Virus record (IMG/VR): IMGVR_UViG_3300042503_001940
Coordinates: 1-60,860 of that record
Strand: one strand, 5' to 3'
Origin: a virus
Length of the DNA: 60,860 bases
In this document: one piece after another, positions 41,834 to 49,200 of the stretch
Position numbering within the stretch: position 1 is the first letter of the stretch
How the letters are laid out: each line of letters begins with the position of its first letter
The notes under the pieces: generated by a model
The model's input: only the letters and a program-made list of their open reading frames with translations
What the model was told of the DNA's origin: nothing
The model's database searches: none
Program-made: the position numbers and the translations under genes

Positions 41834-43241
41834 CAACGCCGAGTACCGAGATTGGCTTAGGAAGAAGGCGGTTTCCTCAGACGCCGCCTTTGCCGAGTAC
41901 ATGAGCGGCCTGGTTTTCCCCAAGCACCTTCGAGACATGGAAAAGTTTATGGACGAGCACGACCGTGCTTTGGTGCTTATGCCCCGCGGCCACGCCAAGA
42001 CAACTGCCCTTATGTTCCGTGCCGCAAGAATCATTGGAATGACGAAGGGAAATATCCGCATCGGCATTCTTACCGCGGTGCTTTCCGACTCGCTCTCTCG
42101 TTCAAGGGCAATCAAAATGCTTATTGAAAGCCCGCTGTTTGCTGAAATATTCCCATGGGCAGCATCTGGCGTGATCGGCAGCAAGTGGACCGACGAAACC
42201 TGGACCATTAAGGGTGTAAACATGGGCAAAGATGCTACGTGTTTTGCCGACGGCCTTGGCTCTATTAAGCCCGGCGCCCGCCTCGACCTTCTCTTCGCGG
42301 ACGACATGGTCGGGATGAAGGAGAACGCCACCGCAGTGCAGCGCCAAAAAGCATCTGACACCTATTGGCAAGTGGTTGACCCAATGCTTGTTCCTGGCTC
42401 AAAGAAGTGGTACGTGGGAACGCGCTGGCACGAAGATGATTTCTACGCAGAACTTATGCGCAAGGGTATTAAGGAGTACCAGCGCAGGGCCCTGGAAGAT
42501 GGTCAGCCGTTGTGGCCAGAGATGTACACCGTAGAGACCCTAAACCAGAAGAAAGAAGAACTCGGAACCCCAATCTTCATGCTGCAATTCCAGAATGACG
42601 TTAACGCCATGGGCGGGAACATCTTCCGGCACGACTGGTTCCAGCGCGTCAACACCCTGCCGGAAGGAACCCGGCGTGTGGGCGTAGACCTTGCCTCGTC
42701 CGTTAGTGAGCGAAGCGACTACACCACAGCAGTTGAGGTCCTAGAAGATGCTGACCACAACCTCTATGTGGTCGGAGCCTGGAAGGATCGTATCAATGAG
42801 GGGCACCAGGAATGGCTTACTGGCGTCAAGCGAGACGGGAGCATGGGGAACGCCAAGGGTCCAAAGCTTTTGTGGCCGCAGCGGATGCTTGGCATGCGTG
42901 GGCTAAACCACGAGGCGGAAGAGCCGCGCTTTGTTGAGTCGGTAAACATTGAGGCCGTCCAGCATCAGAGCACATTCGTGCGAGAGATCCTTGGCGACAC
43001 TACGCTCCCTGCGCGTGCGGTACGCCCCGACAAAGACAAGGTCAGCAGAAGCCGAGCGCTTGCAGCCAGGTACGAGTCGGGAAAGGTTTTTCACCTTACT
43101 GGTGCGCCAGGCATTGACGACCTAGAGCATGAGTTGATGTCGTTCCCGAACGGAGAGCATGACGACCTTGTTGATGCCCTGGTCTACTCTGCAGACCTCA
43201 GCGGAGCGTCGTTCTACTTCACGTCCGGGAATCGATTCTAA
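41814..43241 (+). CDS. terL: Terminase large subunit
   Basis: 475 residues, starting at TTG (41814 or 41817) after a weak GAGG. Walker A is 'PRGHAKTT' at 57-64 and Walker B 'LLFADD' at about 159-164, forming the packaging ATPase. The nuclease domain has 'VGVDLAS' with D292 and the terminal 'GEHDDLVDALVYS'. Length is normal. The stop lies directly against the stop of the opposing subtilisin gene with no spacer. Confidence 0.92.
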   Translation: MLNSTISNAEYRDWLRKKAVSSDAAFAEYMSGLVFPKHLRDMEKFMDEHDRALVLMPRGHAKTTALMFRAARIIGMTKGNIRIGILTAVLSDSLSRSRAIKMLIESPLFAEIFPWAASGVIGSKWTDETWTIKGVNMGKDATCFADGLGSIKPGARLDLLFADDMVGMKENATAVQRQKASDTYWQVVDPMLVPGSKKWYVGTRWHEDDFYAELMRKGIKEYQRRALEDGQPLWPEMYTVETLNQKKEELGTPIFMLQFQNDVNAMGGNIFRHDWFQRVNTLPEGTRRVGVDLASSVSERSDYTTAVEVLEDADHNLYVVGAWKDRINEGHQEWLTGVKRDGSMGNAKGPKLLWPQRMLGMRGLNHEAEEPRFVESVNIEAVQHQSTFVREILGDTTLPARAVRPDKDKVSRSRALAARYESGKVFHLTGAPGIDDLEHELMSFPNGEHDDLVDALVYSADLSGASFYFTSGNRF

Positions 43242-44189
43242 CTACCAGGCCCACCACTCTTCGTGCCAAGGAGTCTCTCCTTGCGGCGCAAATAGGTCTG
43301 GGCCGAGATACAGCAGGTCTCGCGTGCCCCAGCGGACGGAGCAGCACATCACATCCACGGTTGCCCCGCTGAGAAGGATGCTTGCAGCCTCATCGGTTGT
43401 CACTGCCGCAGCAGAAGCTACCGCAGCAATCGCACCGCTAACGTATGCGGCGGCGCCTGATGTTCCGCTTGGGTAAAAGGTTCCGCGATTAGGGTCAAAA
43501 GTTGGAATCTTGTCTCCTGGCGACCAAATGCTAAGGCATGGCCCATGATTGCTGCTATACCAACGCATGTCTAGGGCGTTAGAGGCGCCAACAGTAATTG
43601 CGTATTCGGAACGCCCTGGGGAATAGTTGCAAGCGTTTTTTGAATTGTTTCCGGCCGCAACCACCACGGGGAATCCTGCTTCCGCAAGATTGTTTACCCA
43701 GAGATCAACGGTTCTGTTGGCAGGGCCGCTAAGGGACATGTTTACAACAGAGGTTTCAGGGTCTCCGTTTTTGTAAATCCACTTTAAGCCCTTAACAATG
43801 TTGGCAGGCGTGCCGTTTCCATTGCACGCAAGGACGCGAACAGAAACCATACTGACCGACCAGGCAACCCCGTACTGCTCGCTACCAATAAGAGAAGCAA
43901 TAGAGGTGCCGTGGTTAGAGCCACATCCCTCAGTCCCGCCCTTAATAGCTGAATAGCCAGGAAGAATCCTGCCGCCAAAGATTGGCAAATCAGAAACCCC
44001 AGAGTCAACAATGTAGACAGTGATGTCTCTTCCGAGACCAGTTCCGTCCCAGGCGCTGCCGTCTGTCATCCCTTCGTGCTGGTCGATGCGGTCAAGTCCC
44101 CACTGTCCAGAGTACAAAGATTCCGCTGGCGCGCCAAGAGGCGCAATCACTAGGATTGCCGAAAGAAGAAGCTTAAACATTGTAATCAC
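43242..44189 (-). CDS. Secreted subtilisin-like (S8) serine protease
   Basis: 315 residues from a GTG with AGGAAG upstream; an ATG three codons later is also possible. A signal peptide (FKLLLSAILVIAPLGAPA) precedes a complete S8 catalytic domain: 'VYIVDSGVS' (D62), 'NHGTSIASLIG' (H93), the oxyanion Asn in 'VVAAGNN' (about 181) and 'PSGTSGAAAYVSG' (S244). There is no long pro-domain between signal and catalytic part, so folding help may come from elsewhere. Six or more Cys suggest disulfides outside the cell. It could cut host surface proteins, process virion proteins or degrade competitors. It heads no further gene and meets terL end to end. Confidence 0.85.
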   Translation of the reverse strand: MITMFKLLLSAILVIAPLGAPAESLYSGQWGLDRIDQHEGMTDGSAWDGTGLGRDITVYIVDSGVSDLPIFGGRILPGYSAIKGGTEGCGSNHGTSIASLIGSEQYGVAWSVSMVSVRVLACNGNGTPANIVKGLKWIYKNGDPETSVVNMSLSGPANRTVDLWVNNLAEAGFPVVVAAGNNSKNACNYSPGRSEYAITVGASNALDMRWYSSNHGPCLSIWSPGDKIPTFDPNRGTFYPSGTSGAAAYVSGAIAAVASAAAVTTDEAASILLSGATVDVMCCSVRWGTRDLLYLGPDLFAPQGETPWHEEWWAW

Positions 44190-44505
44190 CGACCACTTCC
44201 TGGATTAACGCAAAGGTGTTTACTTCTTCATCAACAAAGATTGGCGTGCCCTCTCCAAGCCAGCCGCCTTGAATGTTAAACGAGAAATACTCTTCGGCTT
44301 CTAGGAAGAAGTCGCGTTCCTCTCCATCAAATGGAAAGGACTCATCCCTGCTGCTCTCAAATTCAGCGGCAAGTTTGGCAATGATTTTGTTCTTGCTGTA
44401 CACAACAAACGGTTTATTGAATTGCCAGCCAAGGCCAATGATGCAATCTTCAAAGCCGTCCGCAACCAGGATTGGGTCTTTGTGGTTAACGCTAGAACTA
44501 GACAT
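44173..44505 (-). CDS. Conserved phage protein of unknown function (DGFE family)
   Basis: 110 residues from the ATG at 44505, AAGGAAAG upstream. 'ILVADGFEDCIIGLGWQFNKPFVVYSKNKII' with later 'EEYFSFNIQGGWLGEGTPIFV' fits a small protein I recognise as recurrent in phages and some bacteria ('DGFE-x-A-x-IG-x-G ... vYd ... fefN-x-x-G-x-x-G-x-x-TP'). No function is known to me. It overlaps both neighbours. Confidence 0.7.
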   Translation of the reverse strand: MSSSSVNHKDPILVADGFEDCIIGLGWQFNKPFVVYSKNKIIAKLAAEFESSRDESFPFDGEERDFFLEAEEYFSFNIQGGWLGEGTPIFVDEEVNTFALIQEVVGDYNV

Positions 44506-44683
44506 CTTCTTTCCTTTCCTTTCTTTGAAACACCGTTTTCTTAGAGCACACTCCGCAGTATGCGTTTCTGAATCCCTCAACCAAAGTGTTGTTTGGGTAC
44601 TCTTTTATTGCCTCGCTTTGTCGATCATCTCCACACAGGCCACAAGCCCATACGTAGTTGTCAGTCTTGGGAGTTGATGACAA
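44498..44683 (-). CDS. Small zinc-ribbon protein
   Basis: 61 residues from a TTG start with GAGGCG upstream. Two knuckles, 'CGLC' and 'CGVC', about 28 residues apart form a probable zinc ribbon. It overlaps the genes on both sides, so it is translated as part of the same operon. Function unknown. Confidence 0.6.
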   Translation of the reverse strand: MSSTPKTDNYVWACGLCGDDRQSEAIKEYPNNTLVEGFRNAYCGVCSKKTVFQRKERKEDV

Positions 44684-44972
44684 GTCGCGCCTCGCAAGTG
44701 TTGACTAAAGGTGAAACGGAAATAATTCCGTCATCGCGTGTTTCAATAATGTTGGCCGCAACAAGCTGGCGAACAAGGTCGTCGTTTTCGCTCCACCACT
44801 TTAGATAGAACCAGCCTTCGATAGGAGTCTTCCCCTTGACTTTGCAGGATAGCCGTGCGTATGGCTCGCCGGTGGTGGCGACAATGGCCGTGCAGTCCTC
44901 GCCGTCTTGGTCAACGTAAATAAGCTCGTCGCCAAACTTCTCCGACTTGTATTGATATTCGCGTCTACTCAT
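44661..44972 (-). CDS. Hypothetical protein
   Basis: 103 residues from the ATG at 44972, preceded by AAGGAG. It is acidic with 'YARLSCKVKGKTPIEGWFYLKWW' and 'LVRQLVAANIIE', a probable alpha/beta fold. No family recognised. It overlaps the previous gene by 8 bp and the next by 23 bp. Confidence 0.6.
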   Translation of the reverse strand: MSRREYQYKSEKFGDELIYVDQDGEDCTAIVATTGEPYARLSCKVKGKTPIEGWFYLKWWSENDDLVRQLVAANIIETRDDGIISVSPLVNTCEARLVINSQD

Positions 44973-45414
44973 CTTCACTCCTTCTGCGCGCGTGGCGCCT
45001 GCGGCCAGTATGGCCGAGCACCTGCAGTGAGTCAAGCCTGTCCATGAGCCTAGTTGCTCTGTCATATTTTTGTTTAAAATGATTGGCCCAGGTTGTTGCC
45101 TGATCTAGCAATGCCTCAGGACTTCTGGCTTCTATCATGCACGTAACTGGACCAAACTCAGTGCGCACAACCCCGATGTATCGCCATTTACTGCTTGGCG
45201 GCACGGGCGAAAGCACGGCTGCGGTGAGGGACGCGAGGATACCGCAAGAAATTAATATAGACTCTATGTGTGCTGTAACCTCTTGCTCTGCGCGCTCATC
45301 GTCGCCGTGACCAACGGGCTTAGAAATAATTCCAAGGGTGGCCGCAGTCGACATGAAAGAAGCAGCAAGCCAGCCGTATGACCAGTCGTCTGGGATCTTA
45401 TTCTTTTTCTTCAT
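44965..45414 (-). CDS. Hypothetical membrane protein
   Basis: 149 residues from the ATG at 45414. Two hydrophobic segments ('WLAASFMSTAATLGIIS' and 'ILISCGILASLTAAVLSPV') suggest two membrane passes, followed by a soluble domain with 'YIGVVRTEFGPVTCMIEAR' and a strongly basic end (GRRRHARRR). It overlaps the upstream gene by 17 bp. Function unknown. Confidence 0.55.
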   Translation of the reverse strand: MKKKNKIPDDWSYGWLAASFMSTAATLGIISKPVGHGDDERAEQEVTAHIESILISCGILASLTAAVLSPVPPSSKWRYIGVVRTEFGPVTCMIEARSPEALLDQATTWANHFKQKYDRATRLMDRLDSLQVLGHTGRRRHARRRSEDE

Positions 45415-45628
45415 CAGCCACAAAATCTCCTAACAACGATGGCATGGCATCGTACAGCATGGAAATGCTAATAAGACGATCAGCACGGCGGTGAGCTTGC
45501 GCTTCGGGCATTGGCTCGACTACGCCAATAACCTCTTTGCTTTCTGCGTCAATAATCCTTGCCGACCACAGCAGCACCCCGTCATCGTCTACGCCCTCGC
45601 GGGAATAGACAACTATTGCGCTTGGCAA
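45398..45628 (-). CDS. Hypothetical small protein
   Basis: 76 residues starting at TTG directly after the stop of the upstream gene. The sequence is acidic with a beta-strand start ('SAIVVYSREGVDDDG') and a helical end. No family recognised. Translation probably depends on coupling, since no clear ribosome site precedes it. Confidence 0.5.
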   Translation of the reverse strand: MPSAIVVYSREGVDDDGVLLWSARIIDAESKEVIGVVEPMPEAQAHRRADRLISISMLYDAMPSLLGDFVADEEKE

Positions 45629-46132
45629 TTAAATGCTCTGTGCTTTTTCTGCCAGTGGCATGTCGCTGTATGCGCGAAGGGGGCAGTTCTTCCACCAGCA
45701 GGTATTGCCCGGCTCGCCTGCGGGTCCACCCGCGCAGTCTTCACACATAGCCCTAATCGCCAGGAGCATCCCGGTTGATTGAGTCGCCGCCTGGAGCTTG
45801 TCAATGTTTTTTTCCATCTTGGCAAGAACTTCTTCAAAGTTTACGGTTGGCGAAACAACCTTGCCCACTACCCCTGGGTCCATGCTGACCTTTGGCTCTA
45901 TTTCCGAATAAAGCTCTGGCTGGTAGGACTGAAGGTAGCTAAGAACCACCACGGAATACTCCATTGGGATCTTTCTTTGACCTTGGCAATAGGCCTCAAC
46001 CGTGCGCTCTGACCTCTGGGCTTCTTTGGTTGAGGTCTTGTTCACTGCGTCTGCAAGGTTCCTTGCAGCCTGCACCCGAGTGCCGTTTGGAAACAGCGTG
46101 AGGGCTATTTCCATAAGGTGCTCAGCCTTCAT
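45629..46132 (-). CDS. Phage protein with C-terminal Cys cluster
   Basis: 167 residues joined to the upstream glycosyltransferase by TAATG. The N-terminal 65 residues are helical with 'SERTVEAYCQGQRKIPMEYS', which looks like a helix-turn-helix. The end, 'AIRAMCEDCAGG ... CWWKNCPLRAYS', matches a motif seen in many phage proteins (IRxxCxxC ... CxxxxCPLxxYR) that probably binds zinc. A regulatory or DNA-binding role is likely, but unproven. Confidence 0.6.
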   Translation of the reverse strand: MKAEHLMEIALTLFPNGTRVQAARNLADAVNKTSTKEAQRSERTVEAYCQGQRKIPMEYSVVVLSYLQSYQPELYSEIEPKVSMDPGVVGKVVSPTVNFEEVLAKMEKNIDKLQAATQSTGMLLAIRAMCEDCAGGPAGEPGNTCWWKNCPLRAYSDMPLAEKAQSI

Positions 46133-46929
46133 TACTTGCCACCGTTTGCTTCGCTAATGGCAACGGCCAACGCCTTCCAGTCAAAATCAATAGCGATTTG
46201 CCCGTGGTGTTTTGTCTTGGCGGCAAGCAAGAGATCGATTGTTCCACCAAGAGCGCGCCATCTGTTGCAAAACGTATAGTCCTCTCCGTACTGAATTTTT
46301 GTTTCCGGATCAACGGTATAAGAAAAGAACTCGTACAGTTTCTCCCCGCTTGGCTTTATAATGTAGTCATCTGGGCGCTCTCGCATAATCTTTTCAAGGG
46401 TTTCTCTCTTTACCATCATTGCACCAGTGCCCACTTTGAGAACCTTTGTAAAGCCATCTGCGTCAACGTTAAAAACGTCTTCAGTCGTGTTGAAATTTCC
46501 TTCGGCAATTAGCGCCGGGTAAACCTCGTGGGAGGTTCCTGGATAGCTGGTAACGAATTGCCCAAGGCGCTCCCATGTGACTTCGCGCTTTGCGCAGGGA
46601 AGGGCGGATATGTCTCGGTCGTGCCCTAGCAGGTACATAACGTGCCTGGGGTCAACTTGAATGTCGCTATCAATCATGAAAAGGTGTGTTGCCTTGCTTT
46701 CGAGGAAGCCAGACGCAAGTTCGTTGCGCGCAAGCGGCAGGATTGAGTTGCCGGAAATTACTTTCCAGGTAAAGCCAACACCGTTTTCAATGCACATCCT
46801 TTGCACGCCCATGATTGAGGCGATTGATCCAGCATGAAGACGGCCATCAAGTGTTGGGGTAGCAACAAAGATTCCAATTTTCTTTGCTGTGGCGGAGGGA
46901 GCGGCTTGCCTCTTGCTTTTTTTGCTCAT
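46132..46929 (-). CDS. GT-A type glycosyltransferase-like protein
   Basis: 265 residues, GGGGGTAAG upstream. After a basic N-terminus, 'IGIFVATPTLDGRLHAGSIASI' and 'HLFMIDSDIQVDPRHV' with a DxD metal site indicate a GT-A nucleotide-sugar transferase fold. 'KVGTGAMMVKRE' and 'GEDYTFCNRW' are typical acceptor-site segments of phage members. It overlaps the DUF1599-like gene by ATGA. Donor and acceptor are unknown; modified virion proteins or DNA are candidates. Confidence 0.75.
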   Translation of the reverse strand: MSKKSKRQAAPSATAKKIGIFVATPTLDGRLHAGSIASIMGVQRMCIENGVGFTWKVISGNSILPLARNELASGFLESKATHLFMIDSDIQVDPRHVMYLLGHDRDISALPCAKREVTWERLGQFVTSYPGTSHEVYPALIAEGNFNTTEDVFNVDADGFTKVLKVGTGAMMVKRETLEKIMRERPDDYIIKPSGEKLYEFFSYTVDPETKIQYGEDYTFCNRWRALGGTIDLLLAAKTKHHGQIAIDFDWKALAVAISEANGGK

Positions 46930-47375
46930 TTCTTCTTACCCCCTAAAAGATCTACTCGCAGCGTTGCCAAATTCTTTGGTAGCTTATCCTTCCTGGCTTC
47001 ACTTACAGGAAAATCGTTAGGCTTTTCCTCTGCCCTAACCAGCGTGCGCTCCCCGTCGTCCATTTTCCTGCCCCATTTTCCGCGCTGTAGCGCAATTGCA
47101 ATCAGGGCATAGTTGGCAATGTCCATTAGTGTGTCAGACATTGATTCGTCCTCCCCGTCGTCAAAGGGTTCAAGGACTACCTTCCCGCCGACAATCTTCC
47201 CGTTTAGGAACTTCTTTGCTCTCGCCGATTTGTCGTGAGCAATTCTGCTAATGACGCCATGAATGCCTAGCTGCTCAATGTTGGCGTCCCCATACCGCTC
47301 CTGCTTGTCGCAAAGAAGCTTGTAGGCCTCGGAGTATATCTCCGCAAAGGTCTGCTCAAAGCTCTGATCGCTCAC
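46926..47375 (-). CDS. DUF1599 / nucleotide-modification-associated protein
   Basis: 149 residues from a GTG start with AGGAGG upstream. 'CDKQERYGDANIEQLGIHGVISR' plus 'HDKSARAKKFL' and 'MSDTLMDIANYALIAIAL' is the helical pattern of the DUF1599 (Nmad1) family, related to MazG-like all-alpha NTP pyrophosphohydrolases. Members are found beside genes for hypermodified DNA. It overlaps the 70-residue gene upstream by GTGA and the glycosyltransferase downstream. Confidence 0.7.
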   Translation of the reverse strand: MSDQSFEQTFAEIYSEAYKLLCDKQERYGDANIEQLGIHGVISRIAHDKSARAKKFLNGKIVGGKVVLEPFDDGEDESMSDTLMDIANYALIAIALQRGKWGRKMDDGERTLVRAEEKPNDFPVSEARKDKLPKNLATLRVDLLGGKKK

Positions 47376-47584
47376 TGTCCAGCCCTCCTTTTAATAATCC
47401 AGTTAGCCTCGGTTTCGCTGATCCGCATAAGGACAGCGGCCTCAATGTCGGCCCCGCACACAATGACGTATGGCTCCTCATCTTGGGCGCTTCGTTGGTC
47501 GAGCAGCAGGGTAATGGGGTTGTCCTCGGACCACAAAAGCCAGATGGCCTTGACTCTTTGGCTTGGGAATAGGTTGTTTTCCAT
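47372..47584 (-). CDS. Hypothetical small protein, leaderless
   Basis: 70 residues from the ATG at 47584. TACACT ends 6 nt before the ATG and TTGGCA lies 18 bp further up, with no ribosome site, so the transcript probably starts at the ATG. The protein has beta strands ('KAIWLLWSEDNPITLLLDQ', 'EPYVIVCGADIEAAV') and no known family. It heads the long - strand operon that runs to the subtilisin gene. Confidence 0.65.
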   Translation of the reverse strand: MENNLFPSQRVKAIWLLWSEDNPITLLLDQRSAQDEEPYVIVCGADIEAAVLMRISETEANWIIKRRAGQ

Positions 47585-47590
47585 GTGCGG

Positions 47591-47620
47591 AGTGTAGCGC
47601 AGATTTTCCCAGGATGCCAA
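47591..47620 (-). promoter_or_regulatory. Promoter of the 47.6-43.2 kb operon
   Basis: On the minus strand TTGGCA (47620-47615), 18-bp spacer, TACACT (47596-47591), then CCGCAC and the ATG at 47584. Start of transcription would coincide with the start codon. Confidence 0.65.
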
Positions 47621-47649
47621 ATGGAATTTCAGGGTGATAGCATAAACGT

Positions 47650-47828
47650 GTGATGCCCCACCTAACCGGGCATCGCCGCTGGTCGGGAGCAGTAAGCCCG
47701 GCTTAGGCGGGAAGGGCAACGGGGATGTTGGGTCCCCTGTACGGTGTTGGCGGCCGCGCGAGCCGACGGGCTGCGTCGCAACCAGGCGTTCCTCCGTCCC
47801 CTTCCCGCTGAAACCCTAAGGAGGAAAC
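47650..47828 (+). ncRNA. Candidate structured regulatory leader (RNA switch)
   Basis: An extended -10 (TGA TAGCAT, 47635-47643) predicts a start near 47650. The 179-nt leader then holds: hairpin GATGCCC/GGGCATC (47652-47658, 47668-47674) whose loop CCTAA (47661-47665) can pair with TTAGG (47703-47707); hairpin GGGGA/TCCCC (47721-47737); hairpin GTTGGC/GCCGAC (47746-47767); a long-range stem GCGGGAAGGG (47707-47716) with CCCTTCCCGC (47799-47808); and TTCCTCC (47789-47795), which pairs perfectly with GGAGGAA (47820-47826), the ribosome site. The last two pairings cross each other and would tend to exclude one another, as in a riboswitch. It matches no class I know. Confidence 0.5.
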
Positions 47829-48017
47829 ATGGCAGGAAAAAAGACACTCGCAAAGAATCAACCAGGGGACAAGCGCCCTGACAGCCTGACGCAAAGAGTT
47901 TGCGCGCGTTGCGGTGAGCGCATGCTTGCAAAGCAAATTAGAGCCACCTTGGCAATTAACTTTGTCGGCGAACGCGCATCAAAAGGCTTTATTCACCACC
48001 ACGCTAAGTGCGCTTAG
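47829..48017 (+). CDS. Small zinc-finger protein behind a structured leader
   Basis: 62 residues, AAGGAGG just before the ATG. 'VCARCGERMLAK' and 'FIHHHAKCA' supply CxxC and H-x-x-x-C ligands for one zinc. The N-terminus is basic (MAGKKTLAKNQ). It is a lone + strand gene among opposing genes and follows a 179-nt structured leader, so its synthesis is probably controlled at translation. Function unknown. Confidence 0.65.
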   Translation: MAGKKTLAKNQPGDKRPDSLTQRVCARCGERMLAKQIRATLAINFVGERASKGFIHHHAKCA

Positions 48018-48532
48018 TCCCATAGGCTATAGGGATCGTCCTTAACTGGCGGCGTGTACCCAGGTACCTTGGTAATGTCGTTAAGAAGGTAGCCTGGAAC
48101 AAACCAGAGCCGCTTGTCTTCGTGATAGAAACGTGGCGTCATTGCCTCTTTGCCCTCAATCCAGCCAACAACCTCAAAGATAAAATTTCTTGGATCCGCT
48201 GGTAAGACCAAAACAAAAACATCAGACTTCTTGTCCCCATGCCTAAGGGATAAGTCTTTAAAGTTTCCTGGGCGATATCGCACCTGGACGTTTTCGCCAA
48301 TATCTGCGCCTTTGAACTGGTCAATATCCTCTCCGCTCCACGGCATGCCCAGGGCAAACGAGGCCGCAAGCTCACCCATGGCGCCCTCGACATGCTGCTT
48401 CCACCCGTCGCGCTCCCAGCCGTACTTATCCTTTAGTCCATCCTTGATGGCGCGCAGCTCCCTGCGGACCCCGGCAATTGCTGCACGGTCTGCGTCTTTT
48501 TCCATCAGTTGAACGTAAACAGAGTTAGGCAT
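48014..48532 (-). CDS. PD-(D/E)XK-like phage protein
   Basis: 172 residues from the ATG at 48532. 'HVEGAMGELAASFALG' followed by 'FKGADIGENVQVRYRP' and 'KKSDVFVLVLP' has the E ... D ... (Q/E)x(K/R) pattern of restriction-nuclease-like folds, with Q-V-R in place of the usual E-x-K. Many phages carry relatives of unknown role. Catalysis is uncertain because of that replacement. It overlaps the next gene upstream by 8 bp. Confidence 0.5.
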   Translation of the reverse strand: MPNSVYVQLMEKDADRAAIAGVRRELRAIKDGLKDKYGWERDGWKQHVEGAMGELAASFALGMPWSGEDIDQFKGADIGENVQVRYRPGNFKDLSLRHGDKKSDVFVLVLPADPRNFIFEVVGWIEGKEAMTPRFYHEDKRLWFVPGYLLNDITKVPGYTPPVKDDPYSLWD

Positions 48533-48887
48533 TTTCTCTTTCTTTAATCCTTTTCTGTAATGTGTTGCGCATTTCCGCGAACTGCTCTGACACCTGCCGA
48601 AGCGAGCGGGCATGAAAGTCCAACGCTTCAGCAAGGCGCTTCTCTGATTCTGAAACCAGACGCCAGCCCGACTCTTCGTACCGCTTCATGTCGTCAACGT
48701 CAGCGGCTATAGAATTGTAGGCTTTGCTCCTGTAGCCAATGCCGTTATATACGTATGTCCTCATTGTTTCGGCGCTTAGCCCGTAGACTTTTGCCGCCGC
48801 CGCGCACGCCTCTGTGACGCTTTTAGCCTGGGGGAATTTCCATACAAGCAACTGATGCAACTCAATTGGCAACAAATTTTTAGCCAT
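48525..48887 (-). CDS. Hypothetical helical protein, possible DNA-binding
   Basis: 120 residues from the ATG at 48887, AAAGGA upstream. Residues 25-55 ('SVTEACAAAAKVYGLSAETMRTYVYNG') look like a helix-turn-helix, followed by a long charged helix to the end. It is coupled to its neighbours by short overlaps. A regulator is possible; no family is recognised. Confidence 0.55.
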   Translation of the reverse strand: MAKNLLPIELHQLLVWKFPQAKSVTEACAAAAKVYGLSAETMRTYVYNGIGYRSKAYNSIAADVDDMKRYEESGWRLVSESEKRLAEALDFHARSLRQVSEQFAEMRNTLQKRIKERENA

Positions 48888-49200
48888 TGTTTTTCCTTTC
48901 AACAAGAAAAGCCTTCATCTTATCCATGGCTGCCGCTGGGGTTTTGCCTTGCTCGGCAAAAACTTCACCCGTGGAGTTAACAACCTCAACTCTCCAGCCA
49001 ATCAAAAGAAAACTTAGGCGGTCAAGCCCCCATTGGGGGGGCATGGCTTCCTGCAGCTCGGTCCACGCGCAATGGATGCACCGTGAATCTTCAGGGTTTT
49101 GGATAAAGCCGACAGAAGGGGAAGCGAGAAACCCCGCCTCCCCCTCATGCCCACACTCTTTGCCCTTAGTTGGCAACGGTAAAAGTCCACTCGCCATCAT
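48880..49200 (-). CDS. Hypothetical protein with Cys/His pairs
   Basis: 106 residues if it starts at the double ATG at 49200/49197, which has no ribosome site and would overlap the lipoprotein gene by 35 bp. 'KECGHEGEAGFLA' and 'SRCIHCAWTELQ' may bind one zinc. The C-terminal 'GWRVEVVNSTGEVFAEQGKTP' is a strand pair. The start is uncertain. Confidence 0.45.
   Translation of the reverse strand: MMASGLLPLPTKGKECGHEGEAGFLASPSVGFIQNPEDSRCIHCAWTELQEAMPPQWGLDRLSFLLIGWRVEVVNSTGEVFAEQGKTPAAAMDKMKAFLVERKNNG

Noticed and set aside
41348-42361. 337-codon open frame opposite terS/terL
   Set aside because: Shadow of two well-supported terminase genes; no domain, no ribosome site.
47650-47828. SRP RNA, HDV-like ribozyme or a known riboswitch in the 47.7 kb leader
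   Set aside because: A GGGCAAC string recalls HDV-like ribozymes, but no matching P1 strand is found upstream, and the SRP core and the conserved elements of the known riboswitches I recalled are missing. Kept only as an unassigned structured RNA.
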